A stretch of 64,000 nucleotides of DNA from Symbiobacterium sp040797425 (GTDB lineage Bacteria; Bacillota; Sulfobacillia; Symbiobacteriales; Symbiobacteriaceae), in contig NZ_JBFNEH010000003.1 in the NCBI RefSeq assembly GCF_040797425.1, positions 1-64,000 of the forward strand, read 5' to 3'. Below the pieces are notes generated by a model. It did not search any database, was not told the origin of the DNA, and worked only from the letters and a program-made list of their open reading frames with translations. A program made the position numbers and the translations under genes. Below, piece after piece: positions 1-7,910 of the stretch (its first letter is position 1; the number at the start of each line of letters is the position of its first letter).

Positions 1-69
1 TCATACAGAACACTTTTGGAAGTGCGACGTACCCACTTTCACTTGACAGACCCGAGGCGTTGGTGGCGG

Positions 70-98
70 TTGACAATACTGCTGAACCCTTCTATAAT
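70..98 (+). promoter_or_regulatory. sigma-A promoter of proBA
   Basis: A perfect consensus pair is present: TTGACA at 70-75, a 17-nt spacer and TATAAT at 93-98. Transcription should start near 105, at the beginning of the T-box leader. A second TTGACA at 43-48 has no matching -10. Confidence 0.85.
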
Positions 99-104
99 CA
101 GGCC

Positions 105-365
105 AATACAAGAGGCGATGAGGGGAACCAGTAGGAGCACCCGCACCTGCAAAGAGAGCCGGGCCGTGCGGTGAAAGCCCGGTCAGGCCGCGGCCTCCGA
201 ACCCATCCCGGAGCCGGCGGCGACGAGTCGTCCCGGGCAGCCCGGCCCGTTATCCCCGGGGGCGCCTGGTTGGGCGCTGCAAATGAGTGGGCGTGCAGCG
301 AGTCCTGCCGCTCAGGCTGGTGGTACCACGGGAACACCCCCGTCCGGCACGGACGGGGGGTTTTG
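105..365 (+). promoter_or_regulatory. T-box riboswitch leader, probably proline-specific, before proBA
   Basis: The leader between the promoter and proB carries T-box landmarks. An AGTA motif (E-loop 5' side) lies near 130. A GC-rich distal Stem I hairpin follows, and GAACCCA near 210 offers CCC or CCA, both proline codons, as specifier. The T-box motif GGTGGTACCACGG lies at 319-331, just before an intrinsic terminator. Uncharged tRNA would bind and stabilise the antiterminator. The proline assignment is inferred from the specifier and the downstream proline genes; the exact specifier position was judged by eye. Confidence 0.85.
337..365 (+). terminator. T-box intrinsic terminator
   Basis: CCCCCGTCC (337-345) pairs with GGACGGGGG (351-359) around GGCAC, followed by a GTTTTGT tail. 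It lies just after the T-box motif, so it is the terminator half of the switch. Confidence 0.85.
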
Positions 366-400
366 TACTTTCATCGCGGTTTGCAAGGGAGGCAGTTCCT

Positions 401-1189
401 GTGCGGGAGCGACTGCGGCATTGCAAGCGGGTGATCATCAAGGTGGGCACATCAACCCTCACCCACCCCGGCGGCCACCTGCACCTGGGCCGGATGGAGG
501 CGCTGGTGCGGCAGATCGCAGACTTACACTTTGAGGGGCGGCAGGTGGTCCTCGTCACCTCCGGAGCCGTGGGGGCGGGCCTGGGCCGGCTGGGCCTTGC
601 CGAGCGGCCGCAGGAGGTGGCGGCCAAGCAGGCGCTGGCGGCGGTGGGGCAGGGGCTGCTGATGCAGCGGTACGAGGGGCTCTTCGGCGAGTACGGTCTC
701 GTGGTGGGGCAGGTGCTGCTCACCCGGGAGGACCTGGAGGACGGGGCTCGGCGGACCTCGGCCGCTCAGGTGATGGAGCGCCTCCTGGCCTGGGGCGTGA
801 TTCCCATCGTGAACGAGAACGATACCGTGACCAGCGAGGAGATCCGGGTGGGCGACAATGACACGCTTTCGGCCCGGGTGGCGGCGCTGATCGGCGCGGA
901 CCTGCTCATCCTTCTCTCGGATGTGGACGGGCTCTACCCCGCCGACCCGCACCTGCACCCGGGGCTTGCGCCGCTGGCGGTCGTCTCGCCGGACGACGAC
1001 CTCGACCGGATGGCCGGCGGGGCCGGGAGTGCCAACGGCACGGGAGGCATGGTGACGAAGGTGGCTGCGGCCCGCATCTGCGCCGCCCACGGCATCCCGA
1101 TGGTGCTGGCCTGTGGCGAGCGGGCGGGCGTCCTGCGGTCCATTCTGGCCGGCGAAGAGGTCGGCACACTCTTTGTACGGGAGGGGTAA
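401..1189 (+). CDS. proB: glutamate 5-kinase (short form without PUA domain)
   Basis: The enzyme phosphorylates glutamate to gamma-glutamyl phosphate, the first step of proline synthesis in the cytoplasm. The GTG at 401 is chosen because AAGGGAGG lies 8 nt upstream; the frame stays open further up into the T-box terminator. The 262-aa product has the amino-acid kinase fold: KVGTST at residues 14-19, LVTSGAV near 50, VNENDTV near 136, GDNDTLSA near 149 and LLSDVDGLY near 167. It ends where the kinase domain ends, so the C-terminal PUA domain of the roughly 370-aa E. coli type is absent, as in other short bacterial forms. proA starts 4 nt downstream. Confidence 0.95.
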   Translation: MRERLRHCKRVIIKVGTSTLTHPGGHLHLGRMEALVRQIADLHFEGRQVVLVTSGAVGAGLGRLGLAERPQEVAAKQALAAVGQGLLMQRYEGLFGEYGLVVGQVLLTREDLEDGARRTSAAQVMERLLAWGVIPIVNENDTVTSEEIRVGDNDTLSARVAALIGADLLILLSDVDGLYPADPHLHPGLAPLAVVSPDDDLDRMAGGAGSANGTGGMVTKVAAARICAAHGIPMVLACGERAGVLRSILAGEEVGTLFVREG

Positions 1190-1193
1190 GGCA

Positions 1194-2561
1194 ATGGCGG
1201 ATCAGGTGAGGAACGAGCAGGAGCGTGCAGTGGAGCGGGCGCCCGACCCGCAGGCCGGGACCGGGCAGGCGGAAGGAGTGCCGGCTGTGAACCGGCACGA
1301 GGCGGTGGTGCGGGACATGGCCCGGCGCGCCCGGGAGGCGCAGCGGCGGCTGGAACTGACCACAACGGAGGAGCGCAATGCCGCCCTCGAGGCGATTGCG
1401 CGGGCTCTGGAGGATTCCACCGGTGCGATCTTGGCGGCGAACCGGGAAGACGTGGCGGCGGCAGAGGCCGCCGGCCTGCCGCGGCCGATGATCGCCCGCC
1501 TCCGGCTGGACGAGGGGAAGCTGGCCGGGGTGATCAAGGGCGTCCGGGCCGTGGCCGCGCTGCCGGATCCGCTTGCAACCGAACCTGAGGGCTGGGTCCG
1601 ACCCAACGGCCTGCGCATCGAGCGGGTGCGGGTGCCGCTGGGTGTCATCGGCATCATCTACGAGTCCCGCCCCGGGGTGACGGTGGACGCTGCGGTGCTC
1701 TGCCTGAAGGCGGGCAACGCCGTGCTCCTGAAGGGCGGCAAGGAGGCGGCCCGGTCCAACGCGGCCCTGGGGGAGGCCATGTCGGCCGGGCTGAGCGCCG
1801 CTGGCCTTCCCCACGACCTGGTGGGGGTGCTGCCGCCCGACCGGGAGGCGGCGGTGGCCCTGATGAACGCCCGGGGGCTGGTGGACGTGCTCATCCCCCG
1901 GGGTGGCGCCGGCCTGATCCGGGCGACCGTGGAGCAGTCCAAGGTGCCGGTCATCGAGACGGGCACCGGGGTCTGCCACGTGTACGTCCACGAGGCGGCC
2001 GACCTGGCGATGGCCAGGGAGATCGTCCTCAACGCCAAGTGCTCCAACCCGGCGGTCTGCAACGCCGCCGAGACGCTGCTGGTGGACCGGTCGGTCGCCG
2101 CCCGCTTCCTGGCGGAGGTCGGTCCGGCCCTGGTGGAGGCGGGCGTGCGTCTCCGGGCCTGCCCCGAGGCGCTGGCACACCTGCAGGCCGCGGGGGTGGG
2201 GGCCCCGGCGGTCGAGCCGGCCACGGAGGCGGACTGGGAGGCCGAGTACCTGGATCTGCTCCTGGCCGTGAAGGTGGTGGGCGGGCTAGACGAGGCCCTG
2301 GCGCACATCGCTCGGTACGGCACCATGCACTCCGAGGCGATCGTCACGCAGGATGCCGCGGCGGCCGAGCGCTTCCTGCGGACGGTGGACGCCGCCGCCG
2401 TCTACCACAACGCCTCTACCCGCTTCACCGACGGCGGGGAGTTCGGCTTCGGCGCGGAGATCGGCATCTCGACGCAGAAGCTGCACGCCCGGGGGCCCAT
2501 GGGCCTCGCCGAGCTTACCACGCACAAGTACGTGGTCCGCGGTACCGGGCAGGTGCGCTGA
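1194..2561 (+). CDS. proA: gamma-glutamyl phosphate reductase
   Basis: The NADPH-dependent enzyme reduces gamma-glutamyl phosphate to glutamate semialdehyde, the step after ProB. The ATG at 1194 follows a GGGAGGGG site overlapping the proB stop, so the genes form a tight operon under the T-box. The first 30 or so residues are a hydrophilic extension before the conserved start of the fold. The catalytic-cysteine region (ANxxCSNPAVCNAAETLL type) lies near residues 282-296, and the signature GTGVCHVYVHEAADL near 256. The C-terminus has the typical TDGGEFGFGAEIGISTQ block. Length 455 aa against the usual 415-420, owing to the N-terminal extension. Confidence 0.95.
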   Translation: MADQVRNEQERAVERAPDPQAGTGQAEGVPAVNRHEAVVRDMARRAREAQRRLELTTTEERNAALEAIARALEDSTGAILAANREDVAAAEAAGLPRPMIARLRLDEGKLAGVIKGVRAVAALPDPLATEPEGWVRPNGLRIERVRVPLGVIGIIYESRPGVTVDAAVLCLKAGNAVLLKGGKEAARSNAALGEAMSAGLSAAGLPHDLVGVLPPDREAAVALMNARGLVDVLIPRGGAGLIRATVEQSKVPVIETGTGVCHVYVHEAADLAMAREIVLNAKCSNPAVCNAAETLLVDRSVAARFLAEVGPALVEAGVRLRACPEALAHLQAAGVGAPAVEPATEADWEAEYLDLLLAVKVVGGLDEALAHIARYGTMHSEAIVTQDAAAAERFLRTVDAAAVYHNASTRFTDGGEFGFGAEIGISTQKLHARGPMGLAELTTHKYVVRGTGQVR

Positions 2562-2607
2562 TTGAGAGTGACTATCAATATGGCAACAGAATTCCATCAT
2601 CTTGCGT

Positions 2608-2646
2608 GGAACGCTGTTCCCTCTGGCAGAACATCTGTGCTAAAAT
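2608..2646 (+). promoter_or_regulatory. candidate autoregulated promoter of the IclR gene
   Basis: The palindrome GGAACgctGTTCC (2608-2620) lies where the -35 element would be. An extended -10 (TGC TAAAAT, 2638-2646) follows about 17 nt later. IclR proteins bind palindromes of this size and often repress their own promoter, so autoregulation is a reasonable inference. Confidence 0.45.
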
Positions 2647-2795
2647 TGGATCGAGAGCGACTGCCGGCCGGCGGTGGACGGCGGGGAGGCTGGAGTTCCG
2701 CCCCCACCGGAAGTCGGCAGCGGGGCCAGGTGCGGTCGGGGTTGGGCTGACCCGCATCGCCACCCGGCCACTCCCGCCGTAAGGGAGGGAGCTGC

Positions 2796-3536
2796 CTGAG
2801 CGAAGGAGCACAAACGATTCGGTCCGTGGAGCGCGCCCTGGACGTCCTGCTCTGCTTCGCCGGCGAGCGGGGTGATCTGGGCGTGACGCAGATCGCTGCA
2901 AAGGTGGGGCTGTACAAGTCCACCGTGCACCGCATTCTGGCCGCCCTGGAGTCGCGCGGCTTTGTGCGCCAGGACGAGGCCACCGGCCGCTACCACCTGG
3001 GGCTGAAGGCCCTGGAACTGGCGCAGGCCTATCTGGCTTCCGGGGACCTGCCCACGGTCGCGCTGGGCGAGATGCTGCAGCTCAGGGACCTGGCCCAGGA
3101 GACCGTGAGCCTCTACGTGCGCGACGGGGCGGAGCGCGTGCGGGTGCAGCGTGCGGAGGGGCCGCTGACGGTGCGGCGCGTGGTCGGTTTGGGGGAGCGG
3201 TTGCCGCTCTACCTGGGGGCATCGGGCAAGATCCTGCTGGCCTGGTGCCCGCCGGAGGAGCGGGCGCGCCTCCTGGACGAAACGCTGCCGCCCGGCTTCG
3301 ACCGTGCCGAGCTGGAGGCGCGGCTGGAGCAGGCCCGGCAGCAGGGCTGGGCGATGAGCCACGAGGAGCGGGAGGAGGGCGTCGCTTCTGTGGCGGCACC
3401 CGTCATCGACCGCGCTGGCCGCTGCGTGGCCGCCCTGGCCATCTCGGGCCCGGTGAGCCGCTTCACCGACGAACGGGTGGAGTTGTTCAGTCGCGCCGTG
3501 CAGGCGACGGCCAGAGCGATCGGGTTGAAGCTGTGA
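2796..3536 (+). CDS. IclR-family transcriptional regulator
   Basis: Predicted DNA-binding regulator with an N-terminal winged helix (about residues 10-70, starting at the family-typical TIRSVERALDVL) and a C-terminal effector-binding IclR domain (PVIDRAGRCVAALAISGP near the end). A GTG at 2826 would cut into the conserved N-terminus and has no well-spaced ribosome binding site. A CTG at 2796 sits 5-6 nt after AAGGGAGGGAG and gives the normal N-terminus SEGAQTIRSVERALDVL, so a rare CTG start is proposed. The gene stands alone upstream of the fumarase and malic enzyme genes. Its effector is unknown; control of C4-acid metabolism is only a guess from position. Confidence 0.85.
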   Translation: MSEGAQTIRSVERALDVLLCFAGERGDLGVTQIAAKVGLYKSTVHRILAALESRGFVRQDEATGRYHLGLKALELAQAYLASGDLPTVALGEMLQLRDLAQETVSLYVRDGAERVRVQRAEGPLTVRRVVGLGERLPLYLGASGKILLAWCPPEERARLLDETLPPGFDRAELEARLEQARQQGWAMSHEEREEGVASVAAPVIDRAGRCVAALAISGPVSRFTDERVELFSRAVQATARAIGLKL

Positions 3537-3732
3537 TGGGGCGGCAGGCAGCGAGGGGCGAGCCGCAGGCCCTGGTCCGTGCGGTGGGGGCAACGGGCTC
3601 TGGGCGGTGAATGACGACCGAGGGTGCCACGCGGGTGTACCCGCTGATCGCACCGACATGCGGACGTAGTAGAATGCCTTGCCGGTCGCGCAGCGGCCGG
3701 CATCCCCAGCAAACACATCATTCGATAGTAGA

Positions 3733-3770
3733 AAGCCTCCACCACGACGACTTCGGGTGGAGGCTTGTGT
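3733..3770 (+). terminator. intrinsic terminator downstream of the IclR gene
   Basis: AAGCCTCCACC (3733-3743) pairs perfectly with GGTGGAGGCTT (3756-3766) around a 12-nt loop. It is followed by GTGTT and lies about 200 nt after the IclR stop. Confidence 0.65.
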
Positions 3771-3834
3771 TCATCCGGGGCCGTGTTCTCACCTGGCTAC
3801 TGGTGCGTGCGGAGTCCAACCGGTGGGCCGTCTT

Positions 3835-4010
3835 CACACCACCTACCACCCACCACCCCTACTCACTACCCTAACCCGCTGCCCCCTGCCCACTACTCAC
3901 TGCCCGCTACCCACCATCCACCATCCTCCATCCACCATCCTCCATCCTCCATCCACGACTCGCCGCCTGCCACTCACGGCCCACCGCCCAGACCCGACCG
4001 CTCACCGTCC
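3835..4010. repeat. low-complexity CCACC/CCATCCTCCAT tract, almost without G on the plus strand
   Basis: About 170 bp of loosely repeated CCACC, CACTAC and CCATCCTCCAT units. The best repeated part is 3907-3957. The minus strand is a run of GGATGGAGGATGG-type units, which could form G-quadruplexes. No protein or RNA gene was recognised. Confidence 0.7.
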
Positions 4011-4087
4011 CTTTGTCAATCGGTGTCGGTTGGTTTGCTAGAGTATGGGTATACCGAATCGTTGCGGGGCGCAAGGAGGAGGAAGCC

Positions 4088-4930
4088 GTGCGGGAACTCC
4101 ACGTGGACCAGGTGGCGGACGCCGTCGCGCGCCTGGTGCAGGAGGCAAACTTCGATCTGTCGGATGACGTGAAGCGGGCCCTGGCGAACGCACAGTCGCT
4201 GGAGGAGGCCCCCGTCGGTCAGACGGTGCTGCTGCAGATCGTGGAGAACTACACCATCGCCGAGACCGAGCGGGTGCCGATGTGCCAGGACACGGGCGTG
4301 GCCCTCGTCTTCCTGGAGGTCGGCCAGGACCTGCACCTGGTGGGGGGCGACCTGAAGGAGGCCGTGAACCGCGGCGTCGCCAAGGGCTACAGCGAAGGTT
4401 TCCTGCGGATGTCCATGCTCAACGACCCGATCGAGCGCGTGAACACCCGCAACAACACCCCGGCGATGATCTACATCGACATCGTGCCAGGCGACCGGCT
4501 GAAGATTACCGTCGACGCCAAGGGCGGCGGCTCGGAGAACATGAGCCAACTCCGCATGCTTCCGCCGTCGGCCGGCTGGGAGGGGGCGAAGCAGTTCATC
4601 GTCGAGACGGTGGCGGCGGCCGGGCCCAACGCCTGCCCGCCCCTGATCGTCGGCGTCGGCATCGGCGGCAACTTCGACAAGTGCGCGCTCCTGGCCAAGA
4701 AGGCGCTGCTCCGGGAGGTCGGGGCGCCGAACCCCAACCCCGTCTGGGCCGCCCGGGAGCGGGAGCTGCTGGAGGAGATCAACAAGCTGGGCGTCGGCCC
4801 CATGGGGCTGGGCGGCACGGTCACCGCACTGGCGGTGCATGTCGAGGTGATGGGTTGCCACATCACCGCCCTGCCTGTGGCCGTGAACATCGAGTGCCAC
4901 AGCCACCGGCACAAGGAGGTGATCCTCTGA
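4088..4930 (+). CDS. class I fumarate hydratase, alpha subunit
   Basis: Iron-sulfur fumarase subunit (fumarate to L-malate) corresponding to the N-terminal half of single-chain class I fumarases. GTG 4088 follows AAGGAGGA with 7 nt spacing. The 280-aa product has CQDTG with Cys66, plus conserved cysteines in NACPP, FDKC and the C-terminal ECHSHRH block, expected to hold the [4Fe-4S] cluster. GGGSENMS and VGIGGNFDKCA are family hallmarks. The stop overlaps the ATG of the beta gene (TGATG). L(+)-tartrate dehydratase has the same architecture, but the succinyl-CoA synthetase and malic enzyme neighbours favour fumarase. Confidence 0.9.
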   Translation: MRELHVDQVADAVARLVQEANFDLSDDVKRALANAQSLEEAPVGQTVLLQIVENYTIAETERVPMCQDTGVALVFLEVGQDLHLVGGDLKEAVNRGVAKGYSEGFLRMSMLNDPIERVNTRNNTPAMIYIDIVPGDRLKITVDAKGGGSENMSQLRMLPPSAGWEGAKQFIVETVAAAGPNACPPLIVGVGIGGNFDKCALLAKKALLREVGAPNPNPVWAARERELLEEINKLGVGPMGLGGTVTALAVHVEVMGCHITALPVAVNIECHSHRHKEVIL

Positions 4931-5523
4931 TGGCCCGCCTGCACGTCACCACGCCGATCACGGATGAGCAGGTCCGGCAGATCCGGGCCGGTGACGAGGT
5001 GCTCATCACGGGCTATATCTACACCGCCCGGGACGCGGCGCACAAGCGCATGCTGGAGGACCTGGCCGTGGGTCGGCCGCTGCCCTTTGATCCCCGTGGC
5101 GCCGTGATCTACTACGTGGGGCCCACCCCGCCCAAGCCGGGCCAGGTGATCGGCTCGGCCGGCCCCACCACCTCCTACCGGATGGACAAGTACACGCCCG
5201 ACCTGCTCCAGCAGGGTGTGAAGCTGGTCATCGGCAAGGGCTACCGTAGCGATCCGGTGAAGAGGGCGCTGGTGGAGTACGGGGCGGCCTATCTGGTCTC
5301 CACCGGCGGCGCGGGCGCACTGCTGGCCCGCACCGTGGAGGAGTCGGAGGTCATCGCCTACGAGGACCTCGGGACCGAGGCCATCCGCCGTCTGAAGGTC
5401 AAGGACTTCCCCACCATCTGCATCAACGACGCCTTCGGCGGCGATCAGTACTTCGCCGGCCAGTCCCAGTGGGTGAAGCCCGACGCCATGGTGAAGCCCA
5501 AGCCGCCCATCGCCAGCGAGTGA
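4930..5523 (+). CDS. class I fumarate hydratase, beta subunit
   Basis: The 197-aa partner of the preceding subunit, equivalent to the C-terminal domain of class I fumarases. It starts inside the alpha stop codon, so translation is coupled. Recognisable blocks are TGYIYTARDAAHKRM near residues 31-45, GPTTSYRMDKYTPDLL near 79, GKGYRSDPVKRAL near 101, and FPTICINDAFGGDQYF close to the end. No cluster cysteines are expected in this subunit. It shares the tartrate dehydratase ambiguity of the alpha subunit. Confidence 0.9.
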   Translation: MARLHVTTPITDEQVRQIRAGDEVLITGYIYTARDAAHKRMLEDLAVGRPLPFDPRGAVIYYVGPTPPKPGQVIGSAGPTTSYRMDKYTPDLLQQGVKLVIGKGYRSDPVKRALVEYGAAYLVSTGGAGALLARTVEESEVIAYEDLGTEAIRRLKVKDFPTICINDAFGGDQYFAGQSQWVKPDAMVKPKPPIASE

Positions 5524-5562
5524 TCAGCTGCCGGTTCCGTGACCGCCCGGCGCCGCCGCGTA

Positions 5563-5660
5563 GGCGCCCCGGGCCGGCGCCTGGCCGCATCGGTGCCGCC
5601 GGGGGTGGTGTGGGCGCCCCGGGCTGGTGCCTGGCCAAACCCGTGCCACCGGGGGTGACC
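5563..5660 (+). repeat. two tandem copies of a ~50-bp GC-rich unit
   Basis: Units starting at 5563 and 5613 share GGCGCCCCGGGC, a TG.CTGGCC block and GTGCC.CCGGGGGTG in the same order, with a few substitutions. They lie between fumarase and its downstream terminator. No coding function is visible. Confidence 0.65.
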
Positions 5661-5697
5661 ATTGCCCCCGCAGACGCCTGGAATGTGCTGCGAGGCA

Positions 5698-5735
5698 GCC
5701 GCCCCGCTGGGCCGCACAGGCCCCGGGGCGGCTTT
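5698..5735 (+). terminator. intrinsic terminator after the fumarase genes
   Basis: GCCGCCCCG (5698-5706) pairs with CGGGGCGGC (5724-5732), with GGGCC/GGCCC extending the stem inward, followed by TTTG. Confidence 0.75.
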
Positions 5736-5804
5736 GCGCGCATCCGGCTGCCCGTGCGGACATGCTACTGGTCAGATTGAAGAGGATAAGGGGGATTCAC
5801 CCAA

Positions 5805-7055
5805 ATGGACACAAGGGAATCCGCACGGACCGCCGCCCTGCGGCTGCACGAGGTGAACCAGGGGAAGCTGGCCGTGGCGGCGAAGGTGCCGCTGCGCACC
5901 CAGGAGGATCTCTCCCTCGCCTACTCGCCCGGTGTCGCCGAGCCATGCCGCGCCATCGCCGCCAACCCCGAGGAGGTCTACCGGTACACCGCCCGCGGCA
6001 ATCTGGTGGCCGTGGTCTCGGACGGTAGCGCCGTGCTGGGCCTGGGCAACATCGGCCCGGAGGCCGCCCTGCCGGTGATGGAGGGCAAGGCGCTGCTCTT
6101 CAAGGCCTTCGCCGGGGTCGACGCCGTGCCGCTGGTGCTGGCCACGCAGGAAGTGGAGGAGATCGTCCGGGCCGTTCGCCTCGTGGCGCCGACTTTTGGC
6201 GGGATCAACCTGGAGGACATCGCCGCGCCCCGGTGCTTCGAGGTGGAGCGGCGTCTGCGGGAGCAGCTGGACGTCCCGGTCTTCCACGACGACCAGCACG
6301 GCACTGCCATCGTGGTTGCCGCCGGTCTGCGCAACGCACTGAAGCTGGTCGGGAAGCGCCTGGACGAGGTCCGCGTGGTCGTGGAGGGCGCCGGGGCCGG
6401 CGGGCTGGCCGTGGCGGGGCTGCTCCTGGACATGGGCGTGACGGACCTCACGCTGGTGGACTCCCGGGGCATCCTCTGGCCCGGGCGGCCGGAGGGGATG
6501 AACCGGTACAAGGAGGAACTGGCCAGGCGGACCAACCCCCGCAAGCTGCGGGGCGGGCTGGCGGAGGCCCTGGTGGGGGCGGACGTGGCCATCGGGCTGG
6601 CGCGAGGCGGCACCACCACCCCGGAGATGGTGCGGGCCATGAGGCGGGACCCCATTATCTTCGCCTGCTCGAACCCCGACCCGTCCATCTGGCCTGAGGA
6701 GGCCAGGGCAGCGGGTGCCGCCGTGGTGGGCACCGGCCGCTCCGACTACCCCAACCAGCTCAACAACGTGCTCGCCTTTCCCGGGCTCTTCCGGGGCGCG
6801 CTGGACGTGCGGGCCCGGGCCATCACCGAGGGCATGAAGCGGGCGGCCGTGGACGCCATCGCCGGCCTGGTCGCTCCGGAGGAGCTCACGCCGGACTATA
6901 TCCTCCCGCGGCCGCTGGACCCCCGGGTTGCCCCGGCCGTAGCGGCGGCGGTGGCTGCGGCGGCGATGGCGGAAGGCGTCGCTCGGGTGCAGGTGGAACC
7001 TGCGGCGGTGGCGGCCCGCTGCCGGGAGCTGACAGCGGGCCGGGCGCGAGCCTGA
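5805..7055 (+). CDS. malic enzyme (NAD(P)-dependent, oxaloacetate-decarboxylating)
   Basis: Converts malate to pyruvate and CO2 with reduction of NAD(P). The 416-aa protein is the short bacterial type. Its malic domain has YSPGVAEPC near residue 40, DGSAVLGLGNIGP near 72 and VFHDDQHGTA near 165. A Rossmann domain has GAGAGGLAVAGLLLDMG near 197 and the ACSNPDPSIWPEEA block near 285. The extra phosphotransacetylase domain of MaeB proteins is absent. A weak AAGGGGG site precedes the ATG. It is transcribed separately from fumarase (terminator between) but fits with it functionally, since fumarase makes its substrate. Confidence 0.93.
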   Translation: MDTRESARTAALRLHEVNQGKLAVAAKVPLRTQEDLSLAYSPGVAEPCRAIAANPEEVYRYTARGNLVAVVSDGSAVLGLGNIGPEAALPVMEGKALLFKAFAGVDAVPLVLATQEVEEIVRAVRLVAPTFGGINLEDIAAPRCFEVERRLREQLDVPVFHDDQHGTAIVVAAGLRNALKLVGKRLDEVRVVVEGAGAGGLAVAGLLLDMGVTDLTLVDSRGILWPGRPEGMNRYKEELARRTNPRKLRGGLAEALVGADVAIGLARGGTTTPEMVRAMRRDPIIFACSNPDPSIWPEEARAAGAAVVGTGRSDYPNQLNNVLAFPGLFRGALDVRARAITEGMKRAAVDAIAGLVAPEELTPDYILPRPLDPRVAPAVAAAVAAAAMAEGVARVQVEPAAVAARCRELTAGRARA

Positions 7056-7170
7056 TGGCGTCCCGGACGGGAGTGGCTGCTGGCCTGCGGCGCAAGCGTC
7101 TGGCGCCCCGCGACCTCCTTGACCGCGAACGGGGACGGGGGGCAGCGGCACAGCCCACGGACTGCCAGAA

Positions 7171-7430
7171 AAATACAGGGAAAATAGGACCCGTATTTTG
7201 GGCGCGATAGGGGGAATTTCTTCCCCCTATCACCCCGTTACCCCCGTTTCCCCCCCTCCGAAGGCGGCTTCGGAGGGGTTCTGTCTGTCGATTGCCGTCG
7301 ATCTGGGCGACAAACGCGTAGAAGCCTGTCGATTCAGGGCGGTGCCGAACGCTTCGGGAGACGGATATAGGGAACCTGGGCCCCCTACCCGCCGGAAAAT
7401 AGGGGGAAATCCAGCCCCATATTTTCCCCG
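7171..7430. repeat. cluster of intergenic hairpins, G5-N8-C5 family (locus A)
   Basis: Two members are present. GATAGGGGG (7206-7214) pairs with CCCCCTATC (7223-7231) around the 8-nt loop AATTTCTT. GGAAAATAGGGG (from 7394) pairs with CCCC-A-TATTTTCC (7415-7427) around the core G5, AAATCCAG, C4. The 35 bp left of the first member (AGGACC.GTATTTT) recur beside the equivalent hairpin at 42.6 kb. The second hairpin matches one at 42772 in inverted orientation. Confidence 0.75.
7253..7282 (+). terminator. terminator-like hairpin downstream of malic enzyme
   Basis: CCCCTCCGAAG (7253-7263) pairs perfectly with CTTCGGAGGGG (7268-7278) around GCGG, followed by TTCTGTCTG. It is placed between the two G5-N8-C5 hairpins. 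A related CCTCCGA/TCGGAGG stem sits at the same relative place in the 42.5-kb cluster. Confidence 0.55.
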
Positions 7431-7846
7431 GGTGCCGCACGGGCCGCCGGGGCATTCCCACGGGCCTGCCAGACGTCCTCCTTCTGGGCGGGGGGCGCTG
7501 CACGAGCCCCACCCTGCGGGTCAGCCCGGCGCGACTGGCGCCCGGGCGGCCCGCCGACGTGCTCTTACCGGGCGGGGCGCGGTGGAAGGGCTCCGTCGCG
7601 GCGGCTGACCAGGCCCCGGGAGGGCGCACCGAGGGGGTCCCGGGCATCCTCGCGGCGGTGCCGGCGTCCGTCCGGCCCGACCGCTTCCCGAATGGCACCG
7701 GCCCGGTCGCCCTCAACGGGACCGGGACACCCATGCCAACGCCGGCCGGGGGCCACGGGCTGAGGGTACACGCCATTCCGGGCGACGGTCTCGGGCCGGT
7801 TACGCCCCTCTTGTTGACAGAACGATTCCCAAAAGCCTCGGTTCTG

Positions 7847-7855
7847 TGATAAAAT
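7847..7855 (+). promoter_or_regulatory. extended -10 promoter of sucCD
   Basis: TGATAAAAT gives an extended -10 (TG-A-TAAAAT) about 55 nt upstream of sucC. The consensus TTGACA at 7814-7819 is 30 nt away, too far to be its -35. CAGAAC...GTTCTG forms a 6-bp inverted repeat between them, a possible operator. Confidence 0.5.
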
Positions 7856-7910
7856 TCTCAGGTGGCCAGTCATTTTGGGGACGTGACTGTCAGCATATGG
7901 GGGTGTGCGG

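Larger units (their letters stand above)
3537..4087. other. 550-bp intergenic region without a gene
   Basis: No frame here has a ribosome binding site and recognisable protein. The region holds a strong hairpin (3733-3766) and a long G-poor tract (3835-4010). The last 15 bases before fumarase carry AAGGAGGA (4073-4080). No convincing promoter was identified for the fumarase genes. Confidence 0.6.
7056..7910. other. 850-bp non-coding region between malic enzyme and sucC
   Basis: No frame with a ribosome binding site or recognisable product was found. The left half (7171-7430) holds hairpins of the G5-N8-C5 family and a terminator-like stem. The middle (7440-7790) is plain GC-rich sequence in which I see nothing. 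The right end carries the sucC promoter. Confidence 0.6.

Noticed and set aside
3611..3874. Possible small gene of 87 codons in the gap before fumarase
   Set aside because: It reads through the terminator hairpin at 3733 into the low-complexity tract and has no ribosome binding site.
3835..4010. CRISPR array or microsatellite gene
   Set aside because: Repeat units are degenerate and contiguous, without constant repeats and spacers.
5563..5660. CRISPR-like tandem repeat
   Set aside because: Only two adjacent copies without unique spacers and no cas genes in the window.
7814..7819. TTGACA as the -35 element of sucCD
   Set aside because: It is 30 nt from the TAAAAT -10, far outside the usual 16-19 nt spacing.
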